The translations under genes and the position numbers were made by a program. A stretch of 34,216 bases of DNA, taken from NCBI RefSeq assembly GCF_008271295.1, contig NZ_VTOY01000020.1:1-34216 (forward strand), read 5' to 3'. The stretch's first letter is position 1. Each line of letters begins with the position of its first letter. Shown piece by piece: positions 21,628 through 30,267 of the stretch. Source of the DNA: Pseudoselenomonas ruminis (lineage in GTDB: Bacteria > Bacillota > Negativicutes > Selenomonadales > Selenomonadaceae). The notes below the pieces were generated by a model. It did not search any database and was not told the origin of the DNA. It saw only the letters and a program-made list of their open reading frames with translations.

Positions 21628-23646
21628 ATGGAAATCAAAAAATCTGCCTGCCCTTACGACTGTCCCGATTGCTGCGGGCTGCTTGTCTATACCGAAGGCG
21701 ATAAAGTCGTCCAAGTAAAAGGCGACCCTGGCCATAGCTACACGCGCGGCACGCTCTGTCCCAAGATGGCGCGCTACGAGCGCACGGTGCACTCCCCCGC
21801 GCGCCTTACGACACCGCTAAAGCGCATTGGCCCCAAAGGCAGTGGCGAATTTGCACCGATCAGCTGGGATACCGCCATTGCAACGATTGCGAGCCAGTGG
21901 AAGGAGATTATCCGTAAGTATGGCGCTGAGGCCATCCTGCCCTACTCTTACGCTGGCACCATGGGGACAATTCAATACAGCGCCGGCCACAGTTTTTTCT
22001 ATCAGCTCGGTGCCACGAGCCTTGACCGCACCATCTGCGCGCCGGCAAAGTCACGCGGCTACCGCGATGTCATGGGTGGCACCCTGCCGACTGCGCCGCA
22101 GGAGGCTGCCAACAGCGATTTCATCATTCTTTGGAGCATCAGCATGCTCGCCACCGACATTCACTTCCGCCACGACGTCGACCTTGCGCGCCAGAACGGC
22201 GCGCAAGTCTGGTGCATCGATACCTACGAAACACCGACGGCCCGCTACGCCGACCACTTCACAAGCATTAAGCCCGGCACCGATGGCGCACTGGCCCTTG
22301 GCCTTATGCACGTCTTGAATCGCGACGGCCTTATCGACGAAACATTTATCACGCAATATGTCGAGGGTTGGGAGGAACTGCGCGATACTTTTTTGCCGCG
22401 CTATACGCCCGCAGCTGTTTCCTCCATCACCGAGGTTCCCGCTGCGGCAATCGAAGAACTTGCCCATGCCTTTGGCCGCGCCCGCGCGCCGTTTATCCGT
22501 CTCGGCAGCGGCCAGTCGCGCTATGGCAACGGTGCGATGACCTCGCGGCTCATCACCTGCCTGCCCGCCATCACCGGTGCCTATGCCCATGTTGGCGGCG
22601 GTCTTTTGACCTCGGCCTCCGGCAGTCATGCCTTCGACAAGAGCATCATCCGCCGCCCGGAAAAAGAAAAAAAAGGCGTCCGTCATATCAATATGATAAA
22701 ACTCGGCCAGGTGCTCACTGATGAAACGCTTGCACCGCCCATCAAGAGCCTCTACGTCTATTCATCAAATCCCGCCTGCACAGCTCCCGAGCAGGCACTT
22801 GTCGCACAAGGACTATCGCGCGACGACCTCTTTACTGTCGTTCACGAGCGCTTTATGACCGACACGGCTCGCTATGCCGACATCATCCTGCCCGCGACGA
22901 CTTCGCTTGAACACGACGACATCTACTATTCTTACGGACACTATACCGTCCAACGCGGCAACGCCGCCATTCCGCCCATCGGCCAAAGCAAATCCAACTG
23001 GCAGGTCTTTTCACTGCTGGCCAAAGCCATGAACATTGACGATGAATTTTTCCAGCAGAGTGAACCGGACTTAATTGAAAAATTTATCGCCAGCACTGAC
23101 ACCACCTGGCCGCTGCCTGTCGACAAAGCAAAACTTGAAAGTGGCGAGCCAGTCGACTTGCCGCTGCCCGATAATTACAAACTCGATTTTAAAACGCCGT
23201 CGGGCAAAATCGAAATCAAAAATTCCGCTATCGAGCCAGCCCTGCCCGACTACCGTCCCCCCCATTATGCCAACGACACCGAAACATTCCTGCTCATCAA
23301 TTCGCCTGACCCGCGCATCCTTGACAGTTCCTTCAACGAGCGCCCCGAGCTCACGCGCGGCCACATCATGGAGCTTATGATGCACCCCGACGATGCCAAC
23401 CGCCTGGGACTTTGCGAGGGCGATATAGTAGCAGCCAGCAACACGCAAGGCCGTGCGCAGTTTACGCTAACCCTATCGGCGCGCACCCAGCCGGGCCGCG
23501 TCGTCAGCGAAGGCGTCTGGTGGAACACACTGACAAAAACCGGCAACACCAACCAGCTGACCCACGCGCGCACCACCGACAAGGATGCAGGCAGTACCTT
23601 CTACGATGTCAAAGTCAATATTACCAAATTGACCGGTCAAATCTGA
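21628..23646 (+). CDS. molybdopterin-dependent oxidoreductase (DMSO reductase superfamily)
   Basis: Catalytic subunit of 672 aa carrying a bis-molybdopterin cofactor and one N-terminal [4Fe-4S] cluster. The cluster cysteines are in SACPYDCPDCCGLL (C8, C12, C15 or C16) and GTLCPKM (C44). Central cofactor-binding motifs include DRTICAPAKSRGYRDVMGG and SDFIILWSISMLATDIHF. The C-terminal MopB dinucleotide-binding domain is at ~545-672 (LNSP-like INSPDPRILDSSFNERPE, VSEGVWWNTLTKTGNTNQLT). There is no Tat signal, so it is cytoplasmic. The candidate molybdenum ligand would be in TICAPAK; I cannot assign Cys or Ser with certainty. It stands alone: no electron-transfer or membrane subunit adjoins it, so the partner and substrate (formate, acetylene, thiosulfate and others occur in the superfamily) are unknown. 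Confidence 0.88.
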   Translation: MEIKKSACPYDCPDCCGLLVYTEGDKVVQVKGDPGHSYTRGTLCPKMARYERTVHSPARLTTPLKRIGPKGSGEFAPISWDTAIATIASQWKEIIRKYGAEAILPYSYAGTMGTIQYSAGHSFFYQLGATSLDRTICAPAKSRGYRDVMGGTLPTAPQEAANSDFIILWSISMLATDIHFRHDVDLARQNGAQVWCIDTYETPTARYADHFTSIKPGTDGALALGLMHVLNRDGLIDETFITQYVEGWEELRDTFLPRYTPAAVSSITEVPAAAIEELAHAFGRARAPFIRLGSGQSRYGNGAMTSRLITCLPAITGAYAHVGGGLLTSASGSHAFDKSIIRRPEKEKKGVRHINMIKLGQVLTDETLAPPIKSLYVYSSNPACTAPEQALVAQGLSRDDLFTVVHERFMTDTARYADIILPATTSLEHDDIYYSYGHYTVQRGNAAIPPIGQSKSNWQVFSLLAKAMNIDDEFFQQSEPDLIEKFIASTDTTWPLPVDKAKLESGEPVDLPLPDNYKLDFKTPSGKIEIKNSAIEPALPDYRPPHYANDTETFLLINSPDPRILDSSFNERPELTRGHIMELMMHPDDANRLGLCEGDIVAASNTQGRAQFTLTLSARTQPGRVVSEGVWWNTLTKTGNTNQLTHARTTDKDAGSTFYDVKVNITKLTGQI

Positions 23647-23669
23647 CATGTCAGCATTTGACAAGTCAA

Positions 23670-23716
23670 AAACGGCAGCAGCAATCCTAGCCTGAGATTG
23701 CTGCTGCCGTTTGTTT
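23670..23716. terminator. bidirectional terminator between oxidoreductase gene and exoA
   Basis: A 17-bp perfect stem, AAACGGCAGCAGCAATC (23670-23686) with GATTGCTGCTGCCGTTT (23696-23712), with T's on both outer sides. Confidence 0.9.
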
Positions 23717-24468
23717 TATTTGAGCTCTAAGCCCACCGGGCAATGGTCACTGCCAAATATTTCGTTATGAATCGTCGCGTCGGCGATGCGCTCTTGGAGA
23801 CGCTTGGACGTCACGAAGTAGTCGATGCGCCAGCCCGCATTCGTATCGCGCGCCTTGCGCAGGTACGACCACCAAGTGTAGATGCCCGTCTGCTCTGGAT
23901 AAAGCGTGCGGAACGTATCGATAAAGCCCGCGTCCAAAAGCTCGGTGAATTTTCCGCGCTCTTCATCGGTAAAGCCCGCATTGTGATGATTTGTCTTCGG
24001 ATTCTTGAGGTCAATCTCCGTATGGGCGACGTTGAGGTCGCCGCAGACGATAACCGGCTTCTTGCTATCAAGCTCAAGCAGGTAAGCGCGGAAGGCGTCT
24101 TCCCATTCCATGCGGTAGGCCAGCCGCTCAAGCTCGCGCTTGGAGTTTGGCGTATAGACCGTCACGAAGTAGAACTCGGGAAACTCCAGCGTGATGACAC
24201 GCCCCTCGTGATCGTGCTCCTCAATGCCGAGGCCATAGCGAACCGAAAGCGGCTCGATGCGCGTAAACACCGCCGTTCCCGAATAGCCCTTCTTTTCGGC
24301 ACTGTTCCAGTACTGCTTATAGCCCGGCAAATCGAGGATTGCCTGGTCCGGCTGCATCTTCGTTTCCTGCAAGCAGAATACATCGGCATTTAACTTACAG
24401 AATGACTCCATAAACCCTTTTTTAAGGCAGGCCCGCAGGCCGTTGACATTCCAAGAAATAAATTTCAT
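23716..24468 (-). CDS. exoA: exodeoxyribonuclease III
   Basis: AP endonuclease / 3'-5' exonuclease of base excision repair, 250 aa, normal length. The family motifs are all present: [13 protein letters not shown] at the N-terminus, CLQETKMQ (metal-binding Glu), [42 protein letters not shown] and [11 protein letters not shown] at the C-terminus. The frame opens six codons earlier, but ATG 24468 is the conserved start and has GAGGGTGAG upstream. It is 14 bp after the lepB stop, so the two are probably co-transcribed. Confidence 0.95.
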   Translation of the reverse strand: MKFISWNVNGLRACLKKGFMESFCKLNADVFCLQETKMQPDQAILDLPGYKQYWNSAEKKGYSGTAVFTRIEPLSVRYGLGIEEHDHEGRVITLEFPEFYFVTVYTPNSKRELERLAYRMEWEDAFRAYLLELDSKKPVIVCGDLNVAHTEIDLKNPKTNHHNAGFTDEERGKFTELLDAGFIDTFRTLYPEQTGIYTWWSYLRKARDTNAGWRIDYFVTSKRLQERIADATIHNEIFGSDHCPVGLELK

Positions 24469-24482
24469 CGGCTCACCCTCTA

Positions 24483-25004
24483 TCACGGAAGTGCCTTGAA
24501 CGAATCCAGTGGCCAGAACACGAGCATTGCCTTGCCCTTGATGAGGTCAAGCGGTACAAAGCCAACATCGGCAAAGCGGCTGTCCTCCGAATTGTTGCGG
24601 TTATCGCCCATAACGAAAATCGTCCCCTTCGGTACCGTGGACTTCGGGTATTCGCTCTTCGTCTTCTCAAGGATATAGTCCTCATTGAGCAGCTGGTCAT
24701 TGACAAATACACGTCCATCCTTGATTTCCACCGTGTCGCCTGCCGTAGCAATAACACGTTTGATGAAATCACGCTTCGGGTCGCGCGGATACTGGAATAC
24801 CAGGATTTCGCCTTTCTGCGGCTCACGGAACTGATAGATGAATTTATTGACTACGAGGCGCTCCTGAGACTGCAAGGTTGGCCGCATAGACGGACCATCA
24901 ACGATATAAAGCTCGACGACAAACTGACGGATGATAAACGCCAGCACGACAGCCACGACAATCGAAACAATCCAATCTTTAGCCTCTTCTCCTAATGAAC
25001 TCAT
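24483..25004 (-). CDS. lepB: signal peptidase I
   Basis: Membrane-bound serine/lysine protease that removes signal peptides from exported proteins. The protein is 173 aa, the short Gram-positive type, with one N-terminal transmembrane helix ([20 protein letters not shown]). Catalytic Ser39 is in [10 protein letters not shown] and catalytic Lys82 in [12 protein letters not shown]. The conserved box E is [20 protein letters not shown] 25004 with GAGGAGGAT upstream is preferred over the in-frame ATG 25037. It lies downstream of rplS but behind a terminator. Confidence 0.95.
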   Translation of the reverse strand: MSSLGEEAKDWIVSIVVAVVLAFIIRQFVVELYIVDGPSMRPTLQSQERLVVNKFIYQFREPQKGEILVFQYPRDPKRDFIKRVIATAGDTVEIKDGRVFVNDQLLNEDYILEKTKSEYPKSTVPKGTIFVMGDNRNNSEDSRFADVGFVPLDLIKGKAMLVFWPLDSFKALP

Positions 25005-25036
25005 TACAGTATCCTCCTCATAATAAATTTCAAACA

Positions 25037-25064
25037 AATAGGGACTGCTAAAAAGCAGTCCCTA
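25037..25064 (-). terminator. rplS terminator
   Basis: TAGGGACTGCT (25039-25049) pairs with AGCAGTCCCTA (25054-25064); on the minus strand it is followed by ATTTGTTTG, 12 bases after the rplS stop. It overlaps the leader of lepB, so lepB may depend on read-through. Confidence 0.8.
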
Positions 25065-25076
25065 CCGTTACGCCAA

Positions 25077-25418
25077 TTAGCGTTTCTCTTTGATACGAGC
25101 AGCTTTACCCGTAAGGTTGCGCAGATAATAGAGTTTTGCACGACGAACGATACCCTTGCGGACAACGTCGATCTTCTCAATGCGCGGGGAATGAACCGGG
25201 AACATACGCTCAACACCTACGCCGTAGGAAATACGACGAACCGTGAACGTCTCACGAACGCCCGTACCCTGGCGGGAGATGACAACGCCCTCGAACATCT
25301 GGATACGCTCGCGGGAACCCTCGACGATTTTCGCATGAACGCGAACCGTGTCACCAGGTGCAAACGCCGGAATGTCGGAACGGAGCTGTTCTTTCTCTAA
25401 AGTCTCGATAATGTTCAT
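25077..25418 (-). CDS. rplS: 50S ribosomal protein L19
   Basis: Ribosomal protein at the 30S-50S interface, 113 aa. It is recognised from [60 protein letters not shown] and the [20 protein letters not shown] tail. ATG 25418 has AAGGAGG at 10 bases; the frame upstream of it is leader sequence. It has its own promoter and a probable autoregulatory leader. The usual partners rimM/trmD are not adjacent in this window. Confidence 0.97.
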   Translation of the reverse strand: MNIIETLEKEQLRSDIPAFAPGDTVRVHAKIVEGSRERIQMFEGVVISRQGTGVRETFTVRRISYGVGVERMFPVHSPRIEKIDVVRKGIVRRAKLYYLRNLTGKAARIKEKR

Positions 25419-25424
25419 TTGTAT

Positions 25425-25507
25425 ATTTCCTCCTTCTATAGACGTTCGTGGCAAGCATCTACTTTGGTGATTACTCACGGCTTACTCAGAGGACCGCCCA
25501 CATATAC
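25425..25507 (-). promoter_or_regulatory. probable L19 leader (ribosomal protein autoregulation)
   Basis: The ~85-base untranslated stretch between the predicted transcription start and the rplS Shine-Dalgarno contains GTGGGCGGTCC, CTGAGTAAGCCGTGAGTAAT and GATGCTTGCCACGAACG, with short pairings (GTGA-GTAA-TCAC). It resembles the L19 leader motif described upstream of rplS in Firmicutes. The call rests on remembered pattern and location, not on a covariance search. Confidence 0.5.
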
Positions 25508-25513
25508 TCTGAT

Positions 25514-25542
25514 AGTTTACCATAAAAGGAAGACCGTTTCAA
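25514..25542 (-). promoter_or_regulatory. rplS promoter
   Basis: Minus strand TTGAAA (25542-25537), 17 bases, TAAACT (25519-25514). Confidence 0.7.
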
Positions 25543-25573
25543 CACCCCGCAAAAATTAAATTTTGCTGAAAAC

Positions 25574-26662
25574 TCACTGGATAATCCGCGCACTCATGGC
25601 CTTCTTCACCACATCAGCCGGCACATCATTGCGGCAGACAACGGAGCCAACAGAATCCATCAAAACCCAATTGACCTTGCCCGCTACGGTCTTCTTATCG
25701 TGGAAGATATCGCCATACATGGCATCCACCGTGCAGCCCTCGGCCTTGGTCGGCAGGTGAAGGTTTTCGGTAAGCTGCACCACCCGCTGGAAATCCGCCG
25801 GCGCTATGAGGCCCAGCTGGCAGCTGATATCGGCCGCACCAACGATGCCGATAGCCACCGCTTCCCCGTGATTATAGCGCGTGTAGCCCGTTTCCTTTTC
25901 AATGGCATGTGCCATCGTATGGCCGAAATTCAAAATGCGGCGAAGCCCGGCCTCCTGTTCATCCTGACTGACAACGGCCGCTTTGATTTCACAGGAGCGC
26001 GCAATCATATGCGTTGCCGCCTCAGGCTCTAAGTCCAGCACAACCTGCTGATTCTGTTCAAGGAAGGCAAAGAACTCACGGTCGTAGATAATACCATACT
26101 TGATGATTTCGCCAAGTCCCGTATAAATTTCACGCTTTGGCAGCGTTTTCATAAGTTCCAAGTCCATAAAGACGGCCTTGGGCTGATAAAACGCTCCAAT
26201 CAGATTTTTGCCGAGCTTGTGGTTGACGGCGACCTTGCCGCCCACACTCGAATCGACCTGTGCCAACAGGCTCGTCGGCAGCTGCACAAACGGCACGCCA
26301 CGCATATACGTCGCAGCGATAAAGCCCGCCAAATCGCCGACCACGCCGCCACCCAGGGCAAAAATCGGCGACTTGCGGTCAAGACCCAATTCAATTGCCT
26401 TGGTATAGAGGTCTTCGGCCACCGCCAGGCTCTTAGAACTCTCGCCAGCTGGAACCGTCACCACCGCTGCTTCAAGGCCAGCCTCGCGCAGTATGGTTTG
26501 GATTTTCGCACCATAAAGCGGCCCGACATTCGTATCGGTAACCACCATGGCTTTTTTCGAAAAGGACGCCGTCTGCACAAACGAGCGCAGTTCACCCTCA
26601 AGACCATAGCCTATATAAATACTATAACTTTTTTCGCCTAATTCTACCCGGACTTCACGCAT
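25574..26662 (-). CDS. aroB: 3-dehydroquinate synthase
   Basis: Second shikimate pathway enzyme, converting DAHP to 3-dehydroquinate with NAD+ and a divalent metal. It is 362 aa. The NAD-binding and active-site motifs are clear: PAGESSKS, LGGGVVGDLAGFIAATYMRG, QLPTSLLAQVDSSVGGKVAV, NHKLGKNLIGAFYQPKAVFM and the metal ligands in RRILNFGHTMAHAIEKETGY and YNHGEAVAIGI. The ATG at 26662 overlaps the aroK stop (ATGCGTGA) and has GAGGTG upstream, so translation is coupled; the in-frame ATG nine bases earlier lacks a ribosome binding site. Last gene of the aroC-aroK-aroB operon. Confidence 0.96.
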   Translation of the reverse strand: MREVRVELGEKSYSIYIGYGLEGELRSFVQTASFSKKAMVVTDTNVGPLYGAKIQTILREAGLEAAVVTVPAGESSKSLAVAEDLYTKAIELGLDRKSPIFALGGGVVGDLAGFIAATYMRGVPFVQLPTSLLAQVDSSVGGKVAVNHKLGKNLIGAFYQPKAVFMDLELMKTLPKREIYTGLGEIIKYGIIYDREFFAFLEQNQQVVLDLEPEAATHMIARSCEIKAAVVSQDEQEAGLRRILNFGHTMAHAIEKETGYTRYNHGEAVAIGIVGAADISCQLGLIAPADFQRVVQLTENLHLPTKAEGCTVDAMYGDIFHDKKTVAGKVNWVLMDSVGSVVCRNDVPADVVKKAMSARIIQ

Positions 26663-27185
26663 GCAGTACACCTCTTGTCTTCAAAAAACGCACGATAACA
26701 TCGACCACTTGCAGTGGCGACAAATCGCTGGTGTCAACCGTAAAGTCTGCCTGTTTGTACAAATCTTTCCGTTCCGCCATCAACGATTCCACAGCCTTGC
26801 GGCGGTCGCCCTGGTCTGCCTGGTCGAGCACCGGACGGGTTCCATGGCGCTTCGTGCGTTCGAGCACCGCATCGACGCTGGCACTCAAACAAATGATAAT
26901 CCCGCTCTTTTTAAACGCCGCCACATTGTCGGGATTCTTGACCGTACCGCCGCCTGTGGAAATCACCGCATTGCGCCGTGCCGACAAGCGCTCGACCAGA
27001 TCCTTTTCCAACTGGCGGAAATGCGCCTCGCCTTTTTGCGCAAATATGTCGGGAATGCACATGCCGGCCTCCTCTTCGATTTTCTGGTCCATATCGATAA
27101 AGGCACAGCCAAGTTTACTGGCCAGCATTTTGCCCGTGCTGGTCTTGCCGGTTCCCATGAAACCGATAAGTATAACATTCTTCAT
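26655..27185 (-). CDS. aroK: shikimate kinase
   Basis: Phosphorylates shikimate at the 3-OH with ATP; 176 aa, typical length. The P-loop is ILIGFMGTGKTSTGKML, the shikimate-binding region is FIDMDQKIEEEAGMCIPDIF, and VISTGGGTVKN and the lid RTKRHGTRPVLDQ are present. The start ATG 27185 is one base after the aroC stop; AAAGGA in the last aroC codons serves as ribosome binding site. The longer frame to 27224 overlaps aroC and is rejected. Confidence 0.95.
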   Translation of the reverse strand: MKNVILIGFMGTGKTSTGKMLASKLGCAFIDMDQKIEEEAGMCIPDIFAQKGEAHFRQLEKDLVERLSARRNAVISTGGGTVKNPDNVAAFKKSGIIICLSASVDAVLERTKRHGTRPVLDQADQGDRRKAVESLMAERKDLYKQADFTVDTSDLSPLQVVDVIVRFLKTRGVLHA

Positions 27186-27186
27186 G

Positions 27187-28347
27187 TTACCAGTCCTTTC
27201 CGATGCGCTTTTTATACGCTTCAAGCGAAGCTTTTACATCCACCATCGCATCAGAACCGAACTTGTCGCAAATGGCTTCAGCCATGACGAAGGCCATCAT
27301 CGCTTCGCCGACTACCGAAGCTGCCGACACCGCACAAGTATCACTGCGCTCCTTGCAGGCAAGGACTGCCTCGCGGCTTTCGATATCAATCGAGCGAAGC
27401 GGCGTCATAAGCGTCGGAATCGGCTTCATGGCCGCTTTGACCACAACTTCCTCGCCATTGGTCATGCCGCCCTCAAGGCCGCCCGCCCGGTTGGTCTTGC
27501 GGAATACTTCGCCTTCCTCATCGAGGAACACTTCATCGTGAATCTGACTGCCCGGCAAAACGGCACACTGGAACCCAGCACCGATTTCTACGCCTTTAAT
27601 CGCCTGAATCGACATCATGGCACCGGCAATCTTGGCATCAAGACGGCGGTCCCACTGGATATGGCTGCCAAGGCCAGCTGGCAAGCCACGAACCGTCACC
27701 TCAAAAATGCCGCCTAAGGTATCGCCAGCCTTCTTGGCTTCGTCGATTTTTTCCTTCATCTTCACTTCGGCAGCCTCGTCAAAGCAGTTGAGCTCCGACG
27801 ATGTCTCCTGCCCGAGCAAATGACGATTGACATTTGACGGGTCAACTTCGACGCCGCCGATATTCGTCACTTGCGATACGACTTGAATGCCGAGCGCATG
27901 CAAAAACTCCTTGCAGACCGCACCAACGGCAACCCGCATCGTCGTCTCGCGAGCACTCGAACGCTCGAGAATATCCCGTACATCCTGCCGGTTGTATTTC
28001 TTGACCCCCGTGAGGTCCGCATGTCCCGGTCTTGCTGCCGTGACCTTTGCCCCTGCCGGTTGGCCAAATACTGCCATGCGGTCGGTCCAATTGGCAAAAT
28101 CCTTGTTGATGACGCGCAGAGTCACCGGGCCACCGAGGGTCTCACCAAAACGCACGCCCGAGACAATTTCCACCTTGTCCGTTTCGATTTTCATGCGTCC
28201 GCCACGGCCATAGCCCTGCTGGCGGCGCGCCAAATCGCGATTAATCGCCTCAACATCAATTTTCAGGCCCGCCGGCAGGCCTTCGAGGATTGCGGTCAGG
28301 CAGGGGCCATGGGACTCTCCGGCCGTCATAAAACGTAACATACTCAT
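27187..28347 (-). CDS. aroC: chorismate synthase
   Basis: Last shikimate pathway enzyme, making chorismate from EPSP with reduced FMN; 386 aa. Signatures: LRFMTAGESHGPCLTAILEG, RRQQGYGRGGRMKIE, GHADLTGVKKYNRQDVRDIL, ERSSARETTMRVAVGAVCKE, NRAGGLEGGMTNGEEVVVKA and RSDTCAVSAASVVGEAMMAF. Start ATG 28347 (MSMLRF) is preferred over the frame's earlier ATG because of GAGG about 11 bases upstream; ATG 28341 is also possible. Its own promoter is at 28390-28418. First gene of aroC-aroK-aroB. Confidence 0.95.
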   Translation of the reverse strand: MSMLRFMTAGESHGPCLTAILEGLPAGLKIDVEAINRDLARRQQGYGRGGRMKIETDKVEIVSGVRFGETLGGPVTLRVINKDFANWTDRMAVFGQPAGAKVTAARPGHADLTGVKKYNRQDVRDILERSSARETTMRVAVGAVCKEFLHALGIQVVSQVTNIGGVEVDPSNVNRHLLGQETSSELNCFDEAAEVKMKEKIDEAKKAGDTLGGIFEVTVRGLPAGLGSHIQWDRRLDAKIAGAMMSIQAIKGVEIGAGFQCAVLPGSQIHDEVFLDEEGEVFRKTNRAGGLEGGMTNGEEVVVKAAMKPIPTLMTPLRSIDIESREAVLACKERSDTCAVSAASVVGEAMMAFVMAEAICDKFGSDAMVDVKASLEAYKKRIGKDW

Positions 28348-28389
28348 AACAGGATACACCTCGCAGGATTTCAAATTTCTTTATTTACT

Positions 28390-28418
28390 AGTTTAATTTA
28401 TCATATTCTATAAATCAA
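28390..28418 (-). promoter_or_regulatory. aroCKB operon promoter
   Basis: Minus strand TTGATT (28418-28413), 17 bases, TAAACT (28395-28390), about 40 bp upstream of aroC. Confidence 0.65.
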
Positions 28419-28475
28419 GTCCTTCTACAGCCAATCCCTGTCCATTTATCAAAAACTTTTCCCTATCCTGTCCTT

Positions 28476-29030
28476 TCACGTTTTTCCTTTGACGGCATAA
28501 ATCCGAAGTTCGAGCAAACAGTTAAGGGCACCGTCTTTTTCCTGCACCGCCGTCCGCGCTACCTGGATATAGCGCGGCTCTTCCCGCAAACTGCGCAAAA
28601 AGGATAACAGCTCGAAATAGCTGCTGCGAAACTTTACCTCGACCGGCATGACTGCCAATCCATCGCGCACCGCCACTGCCTTTGGCGCCACCTGCGTCAA
28701 TTTGATTTTGTGCGCCAATGCTAACTGCTGAAGTTTGCTTAAAAAGGCTCCCTGCTCCATATCATCCGGCAGGGCTTTATCCACGCGGGCCTGCCGCGCC
28801 AGCAAATCTTTTTCGTACGACTGCTCCCCGGCATGTGCCTGGCGATACGCTTCGATGTCCCGCAAATCCTGCCGCATAGCCTGTGACTCCGCCTGTGCCT
28901 GCCTGGTTCGTTCCTGCATCGGCTCATGAACAAAAAAATAAACCATACCCGCCAGCAGCAGTGAAACGCTGGCAGAAACCAACAGCCATTCTTTTCCCAG
29001 CGGCAGTCTTACGTTTTTCCTCCAATCCAT
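28476..29030 (-). CDS. PilO-like type IV pilus assembly protein
   Basis: Inner-membrane alignment-complex protein of 184 aa. A short cytoplasmic N-terminus is followed by one transmembrane helix (WLLVSASVSLLLAGMVYFFV, ~15-34), a periplasmic coiled coil (ERTRQAQAESQAMRQDLRDI) and a ferredoxin-like C-domain with the PilO-type patterns GAFLSKLQQLALAHKIKLTQ and YFELLSFLRSLREEPRYIQV. In T4P systems PilO pairs with PilN to link the inner membrane platform to the rest of the machine. It is the last gene of the pilus operon, 19 bp after the PilM/PilN-like gene. Confidence 0.8.
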   Translation of the reverse strand: MDWRKNVRLPLGKEWLLVSASVSLLLAGMVYFFVHEPMQERTRQAQAESQAMRQDLRDIEAYRQAHAGEQSYEKDLLARQARVDKALPDDMEQGAFLSKLQQLALAHKIKLTQVAPKAVAVRDGLAVMPVEVKFRSSYFELLSFLRSLREEPRYIQVARTAVQEKDGALNCLLELRIYAVKGKT

Positions 29031-29049
29031 CCGCTCCTCCTGCCTATCA

Positions 29050-30267
29050 TCATAAGGCGATACTCATTTGAAACACTATTGTCCCGTCCTGCGCCGGGCT
29101 TTGCTTTTCTGCGTCCCCTGACGATTCTAACACCGGCCCCTGCGGAAAGAAATCCTTATCCTCCTCAAACGCCTGCAAAAAACCAGCCACAGCCTCATAA
29201 CTTGCCGCCCGGCCGGCCAGCCGCAATTTGTCACGGCCTTCAAACTCCAGCCGGTCAAGCCATACGCCCTCCACGGTCCGGCTGCCGAGATGAACCAGCA
29301 CGCTGTACCAGGAAATATTTTTCGCCGACAATTCCTGCAGGCGTTTTTCCTTTCCCGCCGTTTCCTCGCGCATCCGTTCCAAAAGCTTCATTTTATTCTG
29401 CGCAGACGCCATGTGGACCATTTCCTGTTGGGCCGACCAGTTTTCGTGCCGCGCCGCATACAACATCCAGGAATCCCAGCCAATCACGGCACAGGTCAAA
29501 AATGCCACCAGCCCCACAACGAAGGCGGAGATAAGCGGCCAGTTCCACCGATCCTGCATTGCCGTCCGCTTTACCAGTCCGCCGCCACCTGTACCAGCCC
29601 CCGAAGCACTTTGCAAAAAACTCACGGCGGCGCAAAGCGCCCCTTTCATTTCCGTTAATGGCAGCTGCTCCGGCAATTGCTCGCAGGCAATTTCCATCCC
29701 CTGAATCTTAATCGTTCCCATATCCCCTGCCAGAACACTGCCACCTCCTGCCGCAGTTGGCGCGACCCAGATATCCGCTAATATCACCCCAGCCTGTCCA
29801 AAGGCCTCCTGCCATGCCAGCAAATAATCGCGGCGCACCACGCCACCCCAAAGGGAGGTACTCTGCGCCAGTGGGCACATTACCACGGCATAATCGTCCA
29901 TATCCAGCCCCATTTCTCCGAGCCGCGCATCAAGCTCCCAATAGGCAGCTTCCCGCTGTTCGCCGCCTTTTAATCCTGGCGGCACCGACAGCAGATAGTC
30001 CTTTACCTCCTTCTTATCGGCAAGCAAAACCAAGGGAATCTCCTGCAAGCCTTCCTCCTCCAGCCGCGCGGCAATCCTTCGGGCCTGCCACGCATTATCC
30101 TTACCCTCCGCTGCTGGCGGCAGCAAAATGCGCCGGCCCACCTGCCAGCCATTTTCTTCCCGCAATTCAACCAGACACACTGAACCATCGGCGCGAATCT
30201 CAGCCCCCAAAACATCACGCCACTTTAGCTGCAAACGCTGTTTAAGGCACCCAGCCCAACCAAACAT
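29050..30267 (-). CDS. PilM/PilN-like fusion, pilus alignment complex
   Basis: A 405-aa protein that appears to combine two usually separate subunits. The first ~215 residues are cytoplasmic and resemble a reduced PilM/GspL-type actin-like domain (VLGAEIRADGSVCLVELREE, IPLVLLADKKEVKDYLLSVP, ELDARLGEMGLDMDDYAVVM). A Gly-rich linker, one transmembrane helix (~243-263, WPLISAFVVGLVAFLTCAVI) and a PilN-like periplasmic part follow: a coiled coil, then ISWYSVLVHLGSRTVEGVWL and LRLAGRAASYEAVAGFLQAF. ATG 30267 sits four bases after GGGGGAG, and the gene overlaps the upstream gene by 26 bp. GspL of type II secretion has the same plan, so a T2SS-like role is an alternative. Confidence 0.75.
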   Translation of the reverse strand: MFGWAGCLKQRLQLKWRDVLGAEIRADGSVCLVELREENGWQVGRRILLPPAAEGKDNAWQARRIAARLEEEGLQEIPLVLLADKKEVKDYLLSVPPGLKGGEQREAAYWELDARLGEMGLDMDDYAVVMCPLAQSTSLWGGVVRRDYLLAWQEAFGQAGVILADIWVAPTAAGGGSVLAGDMGTIKIQGMEIACEQLPEQLPLTEMKGALCAAVSFLQSASGAGTGGGGLVKRTAMQDRWNWPLISAFVVGLVAFLTCAVIGWDSWMLYAARHENWSAQQEMVHMASAQNKMKLLERMREETAGKEKRLQELSAKNISWYSVLVHLGSRTVEGVWLDRLEFEGRDKLRLAGRAASYEAVAGFLQAFEEDKDFFPQGPVLESSGDAEKQSPAQDGTIVFQMSIAL

